NCBI GenBank assembly: GCA_017304655.1
Contig: JAFKLY010000003.1
Span: forward strand, 674,177-738,176
DNA: 64,000 nt
Reading direction: 5' to 3'
Source: Sphingomonas sp.
GTDB lineage: Bacteria; Pseudomonadota; Alphaproteobacteria; Sphingomonadales; Sphingomonadaceae
The notes under the pieces were generated by a model, which searched no databases, was not told the origin of the DNA, and saw nothing but the letters and a program-made list of their open reading frames with translations. This document shows positions 25,939 to 34,442 of the stretch, one piece after another. The position numbers were made by a program, and so were the translations under genes. Every line of letters starts with the position of its first letter. Position 1 is the stretch's first letter.

Positions 25939-26334
25939 TCACCGGACGGCGAAACTGATCTTGCCGGTCACGCGGTGCGTATCCTCGCCCGCTGCCCGCC
26001 AGTTCACGTCATATGCGCCAGCGGGAAGCGGGCGCGCGAGCGTCGCCACGAGAGACTTGCCGTTAGGATCGACAAGCACCTTCACGCCCGACATCTTCAT
26101 GGGCTGATGGGCAGCCCCGTGCGCCATGCCTGGCATATCAGTCATGACGATCTCCAGCCCCGACAAGGACGCCGAGAGCTTGCCGCCGAACCTGAGAGTA
26201 ACGCTGCTGACCTTGCTCACGACCGATCCTGCAGCCGGTGTCGCGGAAACGAGCGCCACTTGCGCATGCAGGGGAACGCCGACCAGCAATAGAGCGAGCG
26301 AGCAGATCCCGGCGGCTATCTTTGAAAGCGTCAT
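25939..26334 (-). CDS. copC: CopC-family periplasmic copper protein
   Basis: 131 aa from the ATG at 26334, which has an AAGGAG site; the longer frame upstream is non-coding. The signal peptide ends near PLHAQ. The mature part is the CopC beta-barrel (SATPAAGSVV, then VTLRFGGKLSASLSGLEI, then THRVTGKISFAV) with a Met/His-rich loop MPGMAHGAAHQPMKM. In typical CopC the mature protein begins with His1, a Cu(II) ligand; here the equivalent residue is Gln, so the Cu(II) site may be altered while the Met-rich Cu(I)-type loop remains. It is divergent from the sigma/sensor operon. Confidence 0.85.
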   Translation of the reverse strand: MTLSKIAAGICSLALLLVGVPLHAQVALVSATPAAGSVVSKVSSVTLRFGGKLSASLSGLEIVMTDMPGMAHGAAHQPMKMSGVKVLVDPNGKSLVATLARPLPAGAYDVNWRAAGEDTHRVTGKISFAVR

Positions 26335-26479
26335 CCTCGCGGACTCCTTTTGAACCAACACGCCCGGATACGCAGCTGGCGACCACTCCCCTCGCCGCCC
26401 ATAGCGATTTTTCTGAGGGACGTGCGACCCTTTCGCGTATGGATCAACAGAACAATCCAAGGCGATGGACTAGAACGAA

Positions 26480-26755
26480 ATGGACGATATCGATGGCCTG
26501 TTCGGTCGGCTGCGGAACCTGCCGCTGGATCCGCGCCTTTCCGCAATCGACGATGCCGTGCTCGACGGCATGACGAAGGTGCCGCATCCGGTCCTCTCGC
26601 ATGGTGGGCTGGCGCTCGTGGCGTTGTCGTCTCTGACGATCGGGCTTGGCGGAACACTTGTTCCGGCGGGTGCGACGACCGCAGGGCCGCGCTCGGCCCT
26701 GGTCGCGCCCGGCCCGCTTGCCCCTTCCACGTTGCTGGGGACGCCGGATGAATGA
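26480..26755 (+). CDS. CnrY-like small membrane anti-sigma candidate
   Basis: 91 aa. A short acidic amphipathic N-terminus (MDDIDGLFGRL) is followed by one hydrophobic segment around residues 43-63 (LALVALSSLTIGLGGTLV) and a short Pro/Ala-rich periplasmic tail. I do not recognise it by sequence. Its size and topology, and its position just before a CnrX-like sensor and an ECF sigma factor, match CnrY (about 95 aa), which holds the sigma factor at the membrane. It overlaps the sensor gene by 8 bp. Confidence 0.7.
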   Translation: MDDIDGLFGRLRNLPLDPRLSAIDDAVLDGMTKVPHPVLSHGGLALVALSSLTIGLGGTLVPAGATTAGPRSALVAPGPLAPSTLLGTPDE

Positions 26756-27188
26756 GCGGCTGCGGTTCGGCCTCATCGCCTTGCTTGCCTTTGGCGGGGC
26801 GCTCGGCGGCGCCTTCATAGGGCGGACGTGGATCAATCCACCCAAGCCTGTTGAATCCGAAATACACCGGCTTCTGCACGACCAGCTCGATCTCGACGCG
26901 GCGCAAAAGCAGCGCATCGCGGCGATCGAGCAAGGGTTTGCGACGCGGCGGCATGCACTGGAAGCGGAGTTGCGCGCTGACAATGCTCGGCTCGCGGCCG
27001 CGATCCAGGCCGAGCATGGCTATGGTCCCGCCGTGCGAGAGGCGGTTGATCGGTCCCACAAGGCGATGGGCGAACTGCAGAAGGCGACGCTCGAACATAT
27101 CTTCGCGATGCGAGCCGTGCTGCGTCCTCAGCAAGCGGCGCAGTTCGATGCGTCCGTCGTCAAGGCCCTCACCGCCAAGGACCAGTGA
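26748..27188 (+). CDS. CnrX-like periplasmic metal sensor
   Basis: 146 aa: an N-terminal membrane anchor (about residues 8-25) and a helical periplasmic domain of the CpxP/Spy-like heavy-metal-resistance family. The metal ligands of Cupriavidus CnrX (H42, H46, E63, H119, M123, from memory) all have counterparts two positions lower: H40, H44, E61, H117 and M121. This is strong evidence for a real CnrX-type metal site. It overlaps the upstream small membrane protein and the downstream sigma gene, so the three are translationally coupled. It would sense periplasmic metal and release the anti-sigma. Confidence 0.85.
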   Translation: MNERLRFGLIALLAFGGALGGAFIGRTWINPPKPVESEIHRLLHDQLDLDAAQKQRIAAIEQGFATRRHALEAELRADNARLAAAIQAEHGYGPAVREAVDRSHKAMGELQKATLEHIFAMRAVLRPQQAAQFDASVVKALTAKDQ

Positions 27189-27748
27189 TGATCGACCTCG
27201 CCGCCTGCACGGACGGCGAACTGGCCGCGCTGGCGCTCACCGGCCGGCAGTGGGCCTATCGCGCCCTCATGGACCGGCATCGCGCGGGCGTGTTCCGTCT
27301 TGCGCGTGGGCAGACCGGCGATGACGACGCCGCGCTGGATATCACGCAGCAGAGTTTCATCGCCGCCTTCGCCGCGCTACGGCGCTATGACGGCGAGCGA
27401 CCGTTCCGTCACTGGATCGCCCGCATCACGCTCAACAAATGCCGCGACTATGCGCGTCGACAGAAGGTGCGCGCGTTTCTTTCGTTTGCCTTGCCGGTCG
27501 ATGCCGGCGATCGCTATGGCGACGGGACGGCGGATGTCGAACAGACGCTGGAAGGGAGGCAGGAGCTGGCACGGGCCATGGCGGCGATCGCGCGCCTTCC
27601 TGGCCGCCTGAAGGAGGTTATAGTGCTGCGCTGCATGGAAGAGCTCAGCCAGTCCGAGACGGCGCAATTGCTCGGCATCAGCGAAAAGGCAGTCGAGACC
27701 AGGCTCTACCGCGCGCGCGCGAAATTGTCCGAAATAATGAGGGGTTGA
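27188..27748 (+). CDS. ECF-type RNA polymerase sigma factor (CnrH-like)
   Basis: 186 aa. Region 2 (AYRALMDRHRAGVFRLARG, DITQQSFIAAFAAL, FRHWIARITLNKCRDYAR) and region 4 (RLKEVIVLRCMEELSQSETAQLLGISEKAVETRLYRAR) are clear. The ATG at 27188 overlaps the stop of the sensor gene; a GTG one codon earlier is possible. Its target promoters are probably those of the copper genes here, since copA follows by 58 bp. Like CnrH it would be controlled by the two preceding membrane proteins. Confidence 0.88.
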   Translation: MIDLAACTDGELAALALTGRQWAYRALMDRHRAGVFRLARGQTGDDDAALDITQQSFIAAFAALRRYDGERPFRHWIARITLNKCRDYARRQKVRAFLSFALPVDAGDRYGDGTADVEQTLEGRQELARAMAAIARLPGRLKEVIVLRCMEELSQSETAQLLGISEKAVETRLYRARAKLSEIMRG

Positions 27749-27806
27749 GCGACGAGCCGCGTATCGGAGAGCATCATCGCTGATCCTTCCACTCAGGTCC
27801 TTATTC

Positions 27807-29501
27807 ATGTCGGAACATCCTCTCGATCGGCGCACCGTGTTGCGCGGTCTTGGCCTGACCAGCGCCTCAATCGCCTTGCCATGGCTACCGGGCTGGGCGC
27901 AGCCGGTCTCCGCCGGCGTACGAGCCGCCGAAACCCTAAGTGGGGAGGACCTGACGCTGCGGATCGCCGAAGGCTCCATCGTCATGAACGGAAAGCAGGC
28001 GCGGGCAGTCTTGCTGAACGACAGCCTGCCCGGCCCGTTGCTGCGCCTGCGCGAAGGCCAGAATCTCCGGCTCACCGTCGTCAACGATCTCGACGAGGAC
28101 AGCTCGCTTCACTGGCATGGCCTGCTGCTGCCGTTTCACATGGATGGCGTGCCGGGGGTCTCCTTCCCCGGTATTGGCGCACGGTCACGCTTTACTTATG
28201 AATTCCCCATCGAGCAGTCCGGCACCTATTGGTATCACAGCCATTCGGGCCTGCAGGAAATGATGGGCCTATACGCACCCATTGTGATCGATCCGACAGG
28301 AACTGATCCGGTACTTTTCGACCGAGAGCATGTCGTGTTGCTGTCCGATCACAGCTTTGTGCATCCCGCGAGAATTCTCCGCAACCTCAAGGTCCAGCCG
28401 GGCTATTATAATCGCCAGCAGCAGACGTTGAGTGGACTTTTGGCGGGTAAAGACCAGCCGCTGCGCGAACGGCTCGCCTGGGCGAAGATGCGCATGGACC
28501 CGACCGACATATCGGATGTGACCGGCGAGGTATTTACCTATCTGGTAAACGGTCACGCCCCACAGGAGAACTGGACTGGCCTGTTCAAGCCGGGCGAGCG
28601 CGTGCGCCTGCGCTTCATCAATGCCGCCGCGATGACGGCCTTCAACGTGCGCATTCCCGGCCTCGCCATGACCGTGGTGCAGGCCGATGGCCAGCCGGTA
28701 CGGCCTGTGCAGGTGGACGAATTCCAGTTCTCGCCCGGCGAGACCTATGACGTAATCGTCACGCCCGGCGAGGAGCGCGCTTATGCCCTGGTGGGCGAGA
28801 CGGTCGACCGCTCCGGGATGGCACTCGCGACACTTGCGCCGCAGCCCGGGATGCGCGCGCAGGCCCCGGCCCGGCGCCCGCGTCCGCTGCTCACCATGCG
28901 CGACATGGGCATGGACATGACCGGGATGGAAGGCATGGACCACAAGATGTCCATGCGCGATCCTGCCAATGCCCCGCAGGTTGCGCTGGGTCCGGGCGTC
29001 GAGACCATCGCCGCAATGCCGGTCGATCGCACCGGCGAACCAGGCATTGGCCTTGCCGATGTCGGCCACAAGGTGCTGGTGTATCGCGACCTCGTGGCGC
29101 TCGAACCGAACCCGGATACGCGCCCGCCCGAGCGTGAGATCGAGGTGCACCTGACCGGCAGCATGGATCGCTACATGTGGTCCATGGATGGCAAGACGAT
29201 GACGCAGGCGCATGAGCCGCTGCCGATCCGCACGGGCGAGCGGGTGCGCATGACGCTGGTCAACGACACGATGATGGCGCACCCCATCCACCTGCATGGC
29301 CATTTCTTCGAGCTCGTCACGGGCCATGGCGACCACAGCCCGCGCAAGCACACGGTCAATGTCCTGCCCGGCGGCAAGCTGAGCTGGGATGTCACCGGCA
29401 TTGCCGGCGACTGGGCCTTTCACTGTCACCTGCTCCTGCACATGGCGATGGGCATGATGCGCGTCGTCCAGGTTCGCCCGATGCCGGAGAATGCGGCATG
29501 A
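27807..29501 (+). CDS. copA: Periplasmic multicopper oxidase CopA
   Basis: 564 aa. A twin-arginine signal (RRTVLRGLGL) directs export of the folded, copper-loaded protein. The copper sites are visible: HWHGLLLPFH, WYHSHSG, HPIHLHGHFFEL and HCHLLLHMAMGMM. A methionine-rich insert lies around residues 368-392 (MRDMGMDMTGMEGMDHK). CopA oxidises Cu(I) and sequesters copper in the periplasm. It follows the CnrYXH-like module and overlaps copB by ATGA. Confidence 0.93.
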   Translation: MSEHPLDRRTVLRGLGLTSASIALPWLPGWAQPVSAGVRAAETLSGEDLTLRIAEGSIVMNGKQARAVLLNDSLPGPLLRLREGQNLRLTVVNDLDEDSSLHWHGLLLPFHMDGVPGVSFPGIGARSRFTYEFPIEQSGTYWYHSHSGLQEMMGLYAPIVIDPTGTDPVLFDREHVVLLSDHSFVHPARILRNLKVQPGYYNRQQQTLSGLLAGKDQPLRERLAWAKMRMDPTDISDVTGEVFTYLVNGHAPQENWTGLFKPGERVRLRFINAAAMTAFNVRIPGLAMTVVQADGQPVRPVQVDEFQFSPGETYDVIVTPGEERAYALVGETVDRSGMALATLAPQPGMRAQAPARRPRPLLTMRDMGMDMTGMEGMDHKMSMRDPANAPQVALGPGVETIAAMPVDRTGEPGIGLADVGHKVLVYRDLVALEPNPDTRPPEREIEVHLTGSMDRYMWSMDGKTMTQAHEPLPIRTGERVRMTLVNDTMMAHPIHLHGHFFELVTGHGDHSPRKHTVNVLPGGKLSWDVTGIAGDWAFHCHLLLHMAMGMMRVVQVRPMPENAA

Positions 29502-30529
29502 CGCGGCGGCTCCTCGCTGGCCTTGCCCTCCTTCCATCCCCGGCCCTGAGCCAGCAAGGCATGGACCATCTCGGCCACACCATGCATGGACAGGGGATGG
29601 GCACGGCGCGCGCTCCCGCCGCGACGGACACGCCCGCGCCCAATCCGCCCGCGCATGACCATAGCGCGCACCAGGCTCCGGACACGCCCGCACGCGATCC
29701 GGCCGGGCACAGCCATGATGCCGCGCCGCCATCGCCCTCCCCCGCCGATCCCGCCTCGCCCGCCGAGGAGCCCCTCGGCACGGATCAGCTCCCCGGCAGC
29801 GCCGCGCCACCGCCGATCGCGCATGATCGCCCGGCCGACCGCTATTACGACCCCGCAGCCATGGCCCGCGCGCACGACGCCATGATGGCCGACCATGCCG
29901 GGGGCCTGTACAGCCAGCTCGCCTTCAACATCGCCGAAGTGCAGATGCGCCGGGGGCAGGAAGGCTATCGCTGGGACGCCGAAGCCTGGTTCGGCAATCT
30001 CAACCGCTTCGTCCTCAAGAGCGAGGGCGAAGGCAGCTTTGGCGAGCGGCTCGACCATGGCGAGGTACAGGCGCTCTACAATCACGCGCTCGACCCGTGG
30101 TGGAACCTCCAGCTCGGCGCGCGGCAGGATTTCGGCACTGGCCCGGACCGCACTTATGCGGCGCTGGGGATCGAGGGGCGCGCGCCCTATCAATTCGATG
30201 TGAGCGCCGCCGCCTTCCTCTCCGACAAGGGCCAGCTGCGCGCCCGGCTGGAAGGCCTCTACGACCAACGCATCACCCAGCGGCTGATCTTCCAGCCCCG
30301 GCTGGAGCTGAACTTTGCCGTGCAAGACATGCCGGCCAACCGTCTCGGCCCCGGCCTCAATGACGCGGAGCTGGGGCTGCGCCTGCGCTATGAGATCCGC
30401 CGCGAATTCGCGCCCTATCTCGGCCTCTCATGGACCTGGCAGGCCGGCCGCACCGCCGACTATGCCCGCGCCGACGGCCACGACCCGACCGAGCGAGCCG
30501 TCGTGATCGGGATCAGGGCCTGGTTCTAG
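29498..30529 (+). CDS. copB: Outer-membrane copper resistance protein CopB
   Basis: 343 aa. After a signal peptide (about residues 1-18) comes a long His/Met/Pro-rich segment to about residue 110 (MDHLGHTMHGQGMG, HDHSAH, GHSHDA), then the CopB beta-barrel, beginning around YDPAAMARAHDAM and ending in an outer-membrane-type aromatic C-terminus (IGIRAWF). It is the usual partner of CopA and is translationally coupled to it. Confidence 0.92.
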   Translation: MTRRLLAGLALLPSPALSQQGMDHLGHTMHGQGMGTARAPAATDTPAPNPPAHDHSAHQAPDTPARDPAGHSHDAAPPSPSPADPASPAEEPLGTDQLPGSAAPPPIAHDRPADRYYDPAAMARAHDAMMADHAGGLYSQLAFNIAEVQMRRGQEGYRWDAEAWFGNLNRFVLKSEGEGSFGERLDHGEVQALYNHALDPWWNLQLGARQDFGTGPDRTYAALGIEGRAPYQFDVSAAAFLSDKGQLRARLEGLYDQRITQRLIFQPRLELNFAVQDMPANRLGPGLNDAELGLRLRYEIRREFAPYLGLSWTWQAGRTADYARADGHDPTERAVVIGIRAWF

Positions 30530-30586
30530 GAGAGGCTAGAGGCACGCTAATCGGATGGCGGTGCTCCCATTACTTCTTGCTGCCGG

Positions 30587-30622
30587 AAGGGCCGCACCTC
30601 GCATTGGGCGCGCGGCCCTTTG
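30587..30622. terminator. Hairpin terminator between copB and the convergent amidohydrolase
   Basis: The stem AAGGGCCGC (30587-30595) pairs with GCGGCCCTT (30612-30620) around a 16-nt loop, with a short T run. It lies between two convergent genes and may act in both directions. Confidence 0.55.
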
Positions 30623-30653
30623 GTCCCCGTAATCCCCGCTTGCCGTCGTTTGA

Positions 30654-32081
30654 TCAGCTGACCGGACGAGGCGCCTTTTGAAGGATGGCAGCGGTGGTCG
30701 TTTCGATATTCTGCGGCGTCGGCGTCGGCATCTGCTGAACCCGCCGGATGTTGAGGCCGTGACCCTTGGCCTCGGTGCACAATTGCCCGTCCCGCATCAC
30801 GAAGCGGCCGCGCACGAGCGTGTGGATCGGCGCGCCCTTGGCGACCCAGCCCTGGAACGGCGTGGAGTTACCCTTGGACTTGAGGTCAGCCGAGTCCAGC
30901 ACGGTCTCCCGCTCCAGGTCCACAATCACGATATCGGCATCCGAACCCGGCAGCAGGGCACCCTTGCGCGGATAGAGACCGAAGGCCTTGGCCGGCGCCA
31001 GCGACGTCATGCGCACATATTGCGTGATCGTCATACGGCCCGCGACGACCTGGCTTAACATCAGCGGCATTTGGGTCTGCACGCCGGTAAAGCCGCAATC
31101 GGCCGTCCAGATATCGTCCCGATGCTTTTCGTCATGGCTGTGCGGCGCGTGATCGGTGGCGATCATGTCGATCGTCCCGTCGGCGACGCCCTGCCAGAGC
31201 TGGTCCTGATGCACCTTCTCACGGACGGGCGGGTTCACCCGGATCAGCGACTTCTTGTCGGTATAGGCATGCTCGTCGAGCAGCAGATAATGCGGGCAGG
31301 TCTCGGCGGTGATGTCCACGCCGCGCAGCTTGGCCTCGCGCAGCGGGCGCAGTTCGTCGCCCGACGAAACGTGCAGGATGTGGATGCGCGCGCCGGTCCA
31401 CTCAGCCAGAATGGCAGCACGGGCGACGGCCTCCACCGCCACGACCGGCGGACGCGCGTCGAGGTGCGCCAGCGGATCGCACCGGCCAGCCGCCATCAGC
31501 TTCTTCTGCCTGCGCGCCATGATCGAGGCATTCTCGGCATGCAGCGCGACGCGATAGCCGTGCTTGGCGACGATCTCGAACCCTTCCAGAATCGCGCCCG
31601 AGGGCGGCGAGGGAAGATTGCCGAATGTGTTGCCCATGAAGCATTTGAAGGCAGCGACACCGCCCTCGATCAGCGCCTCGAGCTCATCGATATTGGACTC
31701 GCCGAGAAGGCCATAGATGCCGAAGTCGACATAGGCCGTCTCCGCCTGCTTGAGCTTGAGATTGAGCGCTTCGACCGTCCCCGTGGGCGGATTGGTGTTG
31801 GGCATCTCAAAGACCGTGGTCACCCCGCCCATCGCGGCGCTCGCCGTGCCGGTCTCCCACGTTTCCTTGTGGGTATAGCCCGGATCGCGGAAGTGGACGT
31901 GCGCGTCGATAGCGCCGGGCAGCAGATATTTGCCCGTGGCATCCAGCACCTCGCTCGCCTGCGGCATGGCATCGGCTGCGCCGATCGCCAGGATCGCACC
32001 ATCCTTGATGGCGATCGAAGCCGCGAAGGTGGTGCTGTCGGTCACCAGCGTGGCACCGTTGATGACGAGATCAGCAATCAT
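30654..32081 (-). CDS. Cyclic amidohydrolase (dihydroorotase/allantoinase/hydantoinase family)
   Basis: 475 aa from the ATG at 32081; an in-frame TTG at 32105 is less likely. It has zinc-ligand motifs H61-V-H63 in DAHVHFRDPG, the bridging lysine in FKCFMGN, LHAEN, ILHVSS and the aspartate in TDHAPHS. The overall pattern is closest to the allantoinase and type I dihydroorotase-like group. It opens a cyclic amide (ring -CO-NH-). Being outside a pyrimidine context and near HyuA/HyuB, DUF1445 and a deaminase-like enzyme, a catabolic role on a ureide, hydantoin or imide is likely; the exact substrate is unknown. Confidence 0.87.
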   Translation of the reverse strand: MIADLVINGATLVTDSTTFAASIAIKDGAILAIGAADAMPQASEVLDATGKYLLPGAIDAHVHFRDPGYTHKETWETGTASAAMGGVTTVFEMPNTNPPTGTVEALNLKLKQAETAYVDFGIYGLLGESNIDELEALIEGGVAAFKCFMGNTFGNLPSPPSGAILEGFEIVAKHGYRVALHAENASIMARRQKKLMAAGRCDPLAHLDARPPVVAVEAVARAAILAEWTGARIHILHVSSGDELRPLREAKLRGVDITAETCPHYLLLDEHAYTDKKSLIRVNPPVREKVHQDQLWQGVADGTIDMIATDHAPHSHDEKHRDDIWTADCGFTGVQTQMPLMLSQVVAGRMTITQYVRMTSLAPAKAFGLYPRKGALLPGSDADIVIVDLERETVLDSADLKSKGNSTPFQGWVAKGAPIHTLVRGRFVMRDGQLCTEAKGHGLNIRRVQQMPTPTPQNIETTTAAILQKAPRPVS

Positions 32082-32114
32082 CGGGATGGTCTTTCTTTCT
32101 GGCAATGGAGGAAA

Positions 32115-32906
32115 TCAGAGCGCGGCCCAGCCGCCATCGACCGGCAGATCAACACCGGTGATCTGGCGCGAGACGTCCGACGCGAGGAAAAGGCAGGCAT
32201 TGGCGACATCCTGCGCTTGGCTGATGCGGCGCAAGGCATATTCGGCGGCATGTTCGGCAATGACCTCGTCTTCCGTCAGCCCGCGCGCGGCGGCCATGCC
32301 GGGCATCACCTTGGTGCGGAAGCGGGGGCCGTCGACCATGCCGGGCGCCACGATGTTGACGTTGATATTGTGCGGCCCGGCTTCAATCGCCGTGGATTTT
32401 GTGATGCCGCGCAGGCCCCATTTCGAGGCCGAATAGGCCATGCGCCCAGCGCGCCCATGCATCCCGAACGTGCCGCCCACATTGACGATCTTGCCATATT
32501 TGCGGGCGATCATCGACGGCAGCACAGCACGCATCATGTGGAAGCAGCCGGCCATGTTCAGACGAACGATCTCGTCGAAAGCCTCAGGCGTCGTTTCCCA
32601 GGCCGGCACGCCAACCGGACCTGTGCCCCCCGCGACATTGACCAGCACATCCACTTGGCCATGCTCCGCGACGACTTGCCCCACCACGGATTCGCACTGC
32701 GCACTGTCGGTAACATCACAAGAATAACTTTGAATATTATTCTTTGACTTTTGATTTTCATCACAGATTTTTTGGAGAGAATCCATGTCTCTTCCAAGAA
32801 CTGCGACAATAGAACCTTCTTCGCAGAATGAACTCGTGATCGCCGGGCCCATGCCTTTTCCAGCCCCTGTAATGATCACGACTTTACCGGCCAGGCCAAC
32901 GTCCAT
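32115..32906 (-). CDS. SDR-family oxidoreductase with Gly at the catalytic Ser position
   Basis: 263 aa from the ATG at 32906; the open frame runs on upstream but there it is antisense to the LysR gene. It has the Rossmann motif TGAGKGMG (13-20), the catalytic Y158-S-A-S-K162 and a C-terminal VDLPVDGGW. The residue 13 before the tyrosine, normally the catalytic serine, is G145 followed by T146 (VGGTFG), as in two other SDRs of this locus. Residues about 25-75 are encoded by AT-rich DNA with codons unlike the rest. It follows 33 bp upstream of the amidohydrolase gene on the same strand. Confidence 0.85.
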   Translation of the reverse strand: MDVGLAGKVVIITGAGKGMGPAITSSFCEEGSIVAVLGRDMDSLQKICDENQKSKNNIQSYSCDVTDSAQCESVVGQVVAEHGQVDVLVNVAGGTGPVGVPAWETTPEAFDEIVRLNMAGCFHMMRAVLPSMIARKYGKIVNVGGTFGMHGRAGRMAYSASKWGLRGITKSTAIEAGPHNINVNIVAPGMVDGPRFRTKVMPGMAAARGLTEDEVIAEHAAEYALRRISQAQDVANACLFLASDVSRQITGVDLPVDGGWAAL

Positions 32907-33068
32907 GGAAAACCCCAAGTAACCTATTGATAAATTTAACAGTACATGATTTTTTTGTTGATCTTTTTGCAAACATGTGTCCTGCCTGCTAAAGCATAGG
33001 CTAACCCCCGTTGCCCCGGCTGTGCTAAAACTATGTCGAGCCGGTGCAAAAATACGAACGGAAACATC

Positions 33069-34070
33069 GTGGCGCTCCGTAACCAAAGAATCTGGGCCTA
33101 CATCGATGAGGTCGCCCGCGCGGGTTCGGTCCGGCAGGCAGCCGAGCGGCTCAACATGACACCGTCCGCCTTGCTGCGACGCATTCAGGACGTCGAGCAT
33201 GACCTGGGCGCACCGCTGTTCGAGCGCCACTCGCTGGGCGTGCGACTGACCGCGGCCGGCGAATTGTTCATTCGCTGGATCCGCACCCAGTCGGCCGAGC
33301 TGCAGCGCGTCTATTCGCAGATCGAAGAACTGGGCGGATTGCAGCGGGGCGATATCCGCATCGCCTGCAGTCAGGCCGTCGCCCGCAGCTTTCTGCTCAA
33401 GCACATCGTCGATTTCCGGGCCCAGCATCCCAATGTCAAATTCCGCATCATGGTCACGGATCATATCAGGGCCGTTCGCGCGCTGACCGACTATGAGATT
33501 GAGCTGGCCCTGATCTTCCGCCCGCTGCGACACCCCGAGCTCCTCCCGATCCAGTCGATCGGCCAGGGGCTGGTCGCGATCATGGCCGCGGATCATCCTC
33601 TGGCAGACAAGCCCGTGCTGCGTTTGCGCGAATGCGCCGAATATGATCTCGCGATGCCGGACACAGCCTTTGGCGGACGCGAAATCATCGAGGCGCGACT
33701 GGCCAACAGCTCGGTCAAACCGCACATCGTGGTCGAATCCAACAATTTCGACATGCTCGGCGAGATCGTCGCGTCCGGCGACCTGATCACGTTCCAGATC
33801 GAAATCGGGGCTGAACTGTGGCGACGCGACCCGCGTTTCGCCGTGCGCCGCATCGACGACATCGACCGCACCTATGGCCCCCTCGTCCTGGGACAGTTGA
33901 AGGGCCGCCCGCTCCCGCTCGCGGCCGCCAAATTCGCCGAACAGCTGGCGCGCGACATGCACGCTTGCAGAACCTTGCCGATGACGGAAGTCCCCATCTT
34001 CGAAGATGAGGAGGACGATTACGTCTCCTTCGACTTAGTCGAGGAGCAGGAGCCTGATCCGGAGAGCTAG
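33069..34070 (+). CDS. LysR-family transcriptional regulator
   Basis: About 333 aa. The N-terminal helix-turn-helix (RIWAYIDEVARAGSVRQAAERLNMTPSALLRRIQDVEHDLGAPLFER) is typical, followed by the effector-binding domain. A GTG at 33069 with a weak GGA upstream places the helix-turn-helix at the usual distance; an in-frame ATG at 33033 is an alternative. It is divergent from the SDR/amidohydrolase pair with an AT-rich 160-bp gap, the classical arrangement for LysR control of the divergent operon. The last residues are very acidic (EDEEDDYVSFDLVEEQE). Confidence 0.88.
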   Translation: MALRNQRIWAYIDEVARAGSVRQAAERLNMTPSALLRRIQDVEHDLGAPLFERHSLGVRLTAAGELFIRWIRTQSAELQRVYSQIEELGGLQRGDIRIACSQAVARSFLLKHIVDFRAQHPNVKFRIMVTDHIRAVRALTDYEIELALIFRPLRHPELLPIQSIGQGLVAIMAADHPLADKPVLRLRECAEYDLAMPDTAFGGREIIEARLANSSVKPHIVVESNNFDMLGEIVASGDLITFQIEIGAELWRRDPRFAVRRIDDIDRTYGPLVLGQLKGRPLPLAAAKFAEQLARDMHACRTLPMTEVPIFEDEEDDYVSFDLVEEQEPDPES

Positions 34071-34442
34071 GGCGGGCCGAGACGGATAAAACGCGACGGA
34101 CGCAACCGGCGGAGCGAGCGCTCCACAGAGCCCGTCCAACAGAGCGCCGAACGCCGGAAGTTCACGAAGTTCATGACACGGGGTGCTCACCTTCCGCTTC
34201 CAAGGCCCTTGCCGCAAGGCCGGTGCGACAGACGCCAGGGCACACCCGACCGAGCCTGTGCCTTCGATCGGACGATGCCAGTTCCTTCCCTGAGAAAGAG
34301 CCGAGCGCCGCCCGAACCTGTCAGCACCGGACAGATGCGGGCGTCCCGTTGTGGTGACACACCCCAGGGCAAATAGGACAGGAAAAAATGCGAGACTGAT
34401 CGGACGGCGCGGGGCCTGAAGCGGCGCAAAAAGCGTAACGCG
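34071..34442. other. Intergenic region holding a hairpin repeat, no gene
   Basis: No credible coding frame. It separates the end of the LysR gene from the end of the convergent hyuB-like gene. The only structure I can see is the dispersed repeat at 34153-34202. Confidence 0.6.
34153..34202. repeat. Dispersed intergenic hairpin repeat, copy 1
   Basis: GCCGGAAGTTCAC, then AAGTTCATGACACGGGG, and closing CTTCCG (34191-34196) pairing with CGGAAG (34155-34160). A second, better-paired copy lies at 63089-63134. Both sit in gene-free DNA. Confidence 0.65.

Noticed and set aside
32907..33962. N-terminal extension of the SDR frame over 350 codons
   Set aside because: It is antisense to the LysR gene. 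The SDR begins properly at 32906 just before its Rossmann motif.
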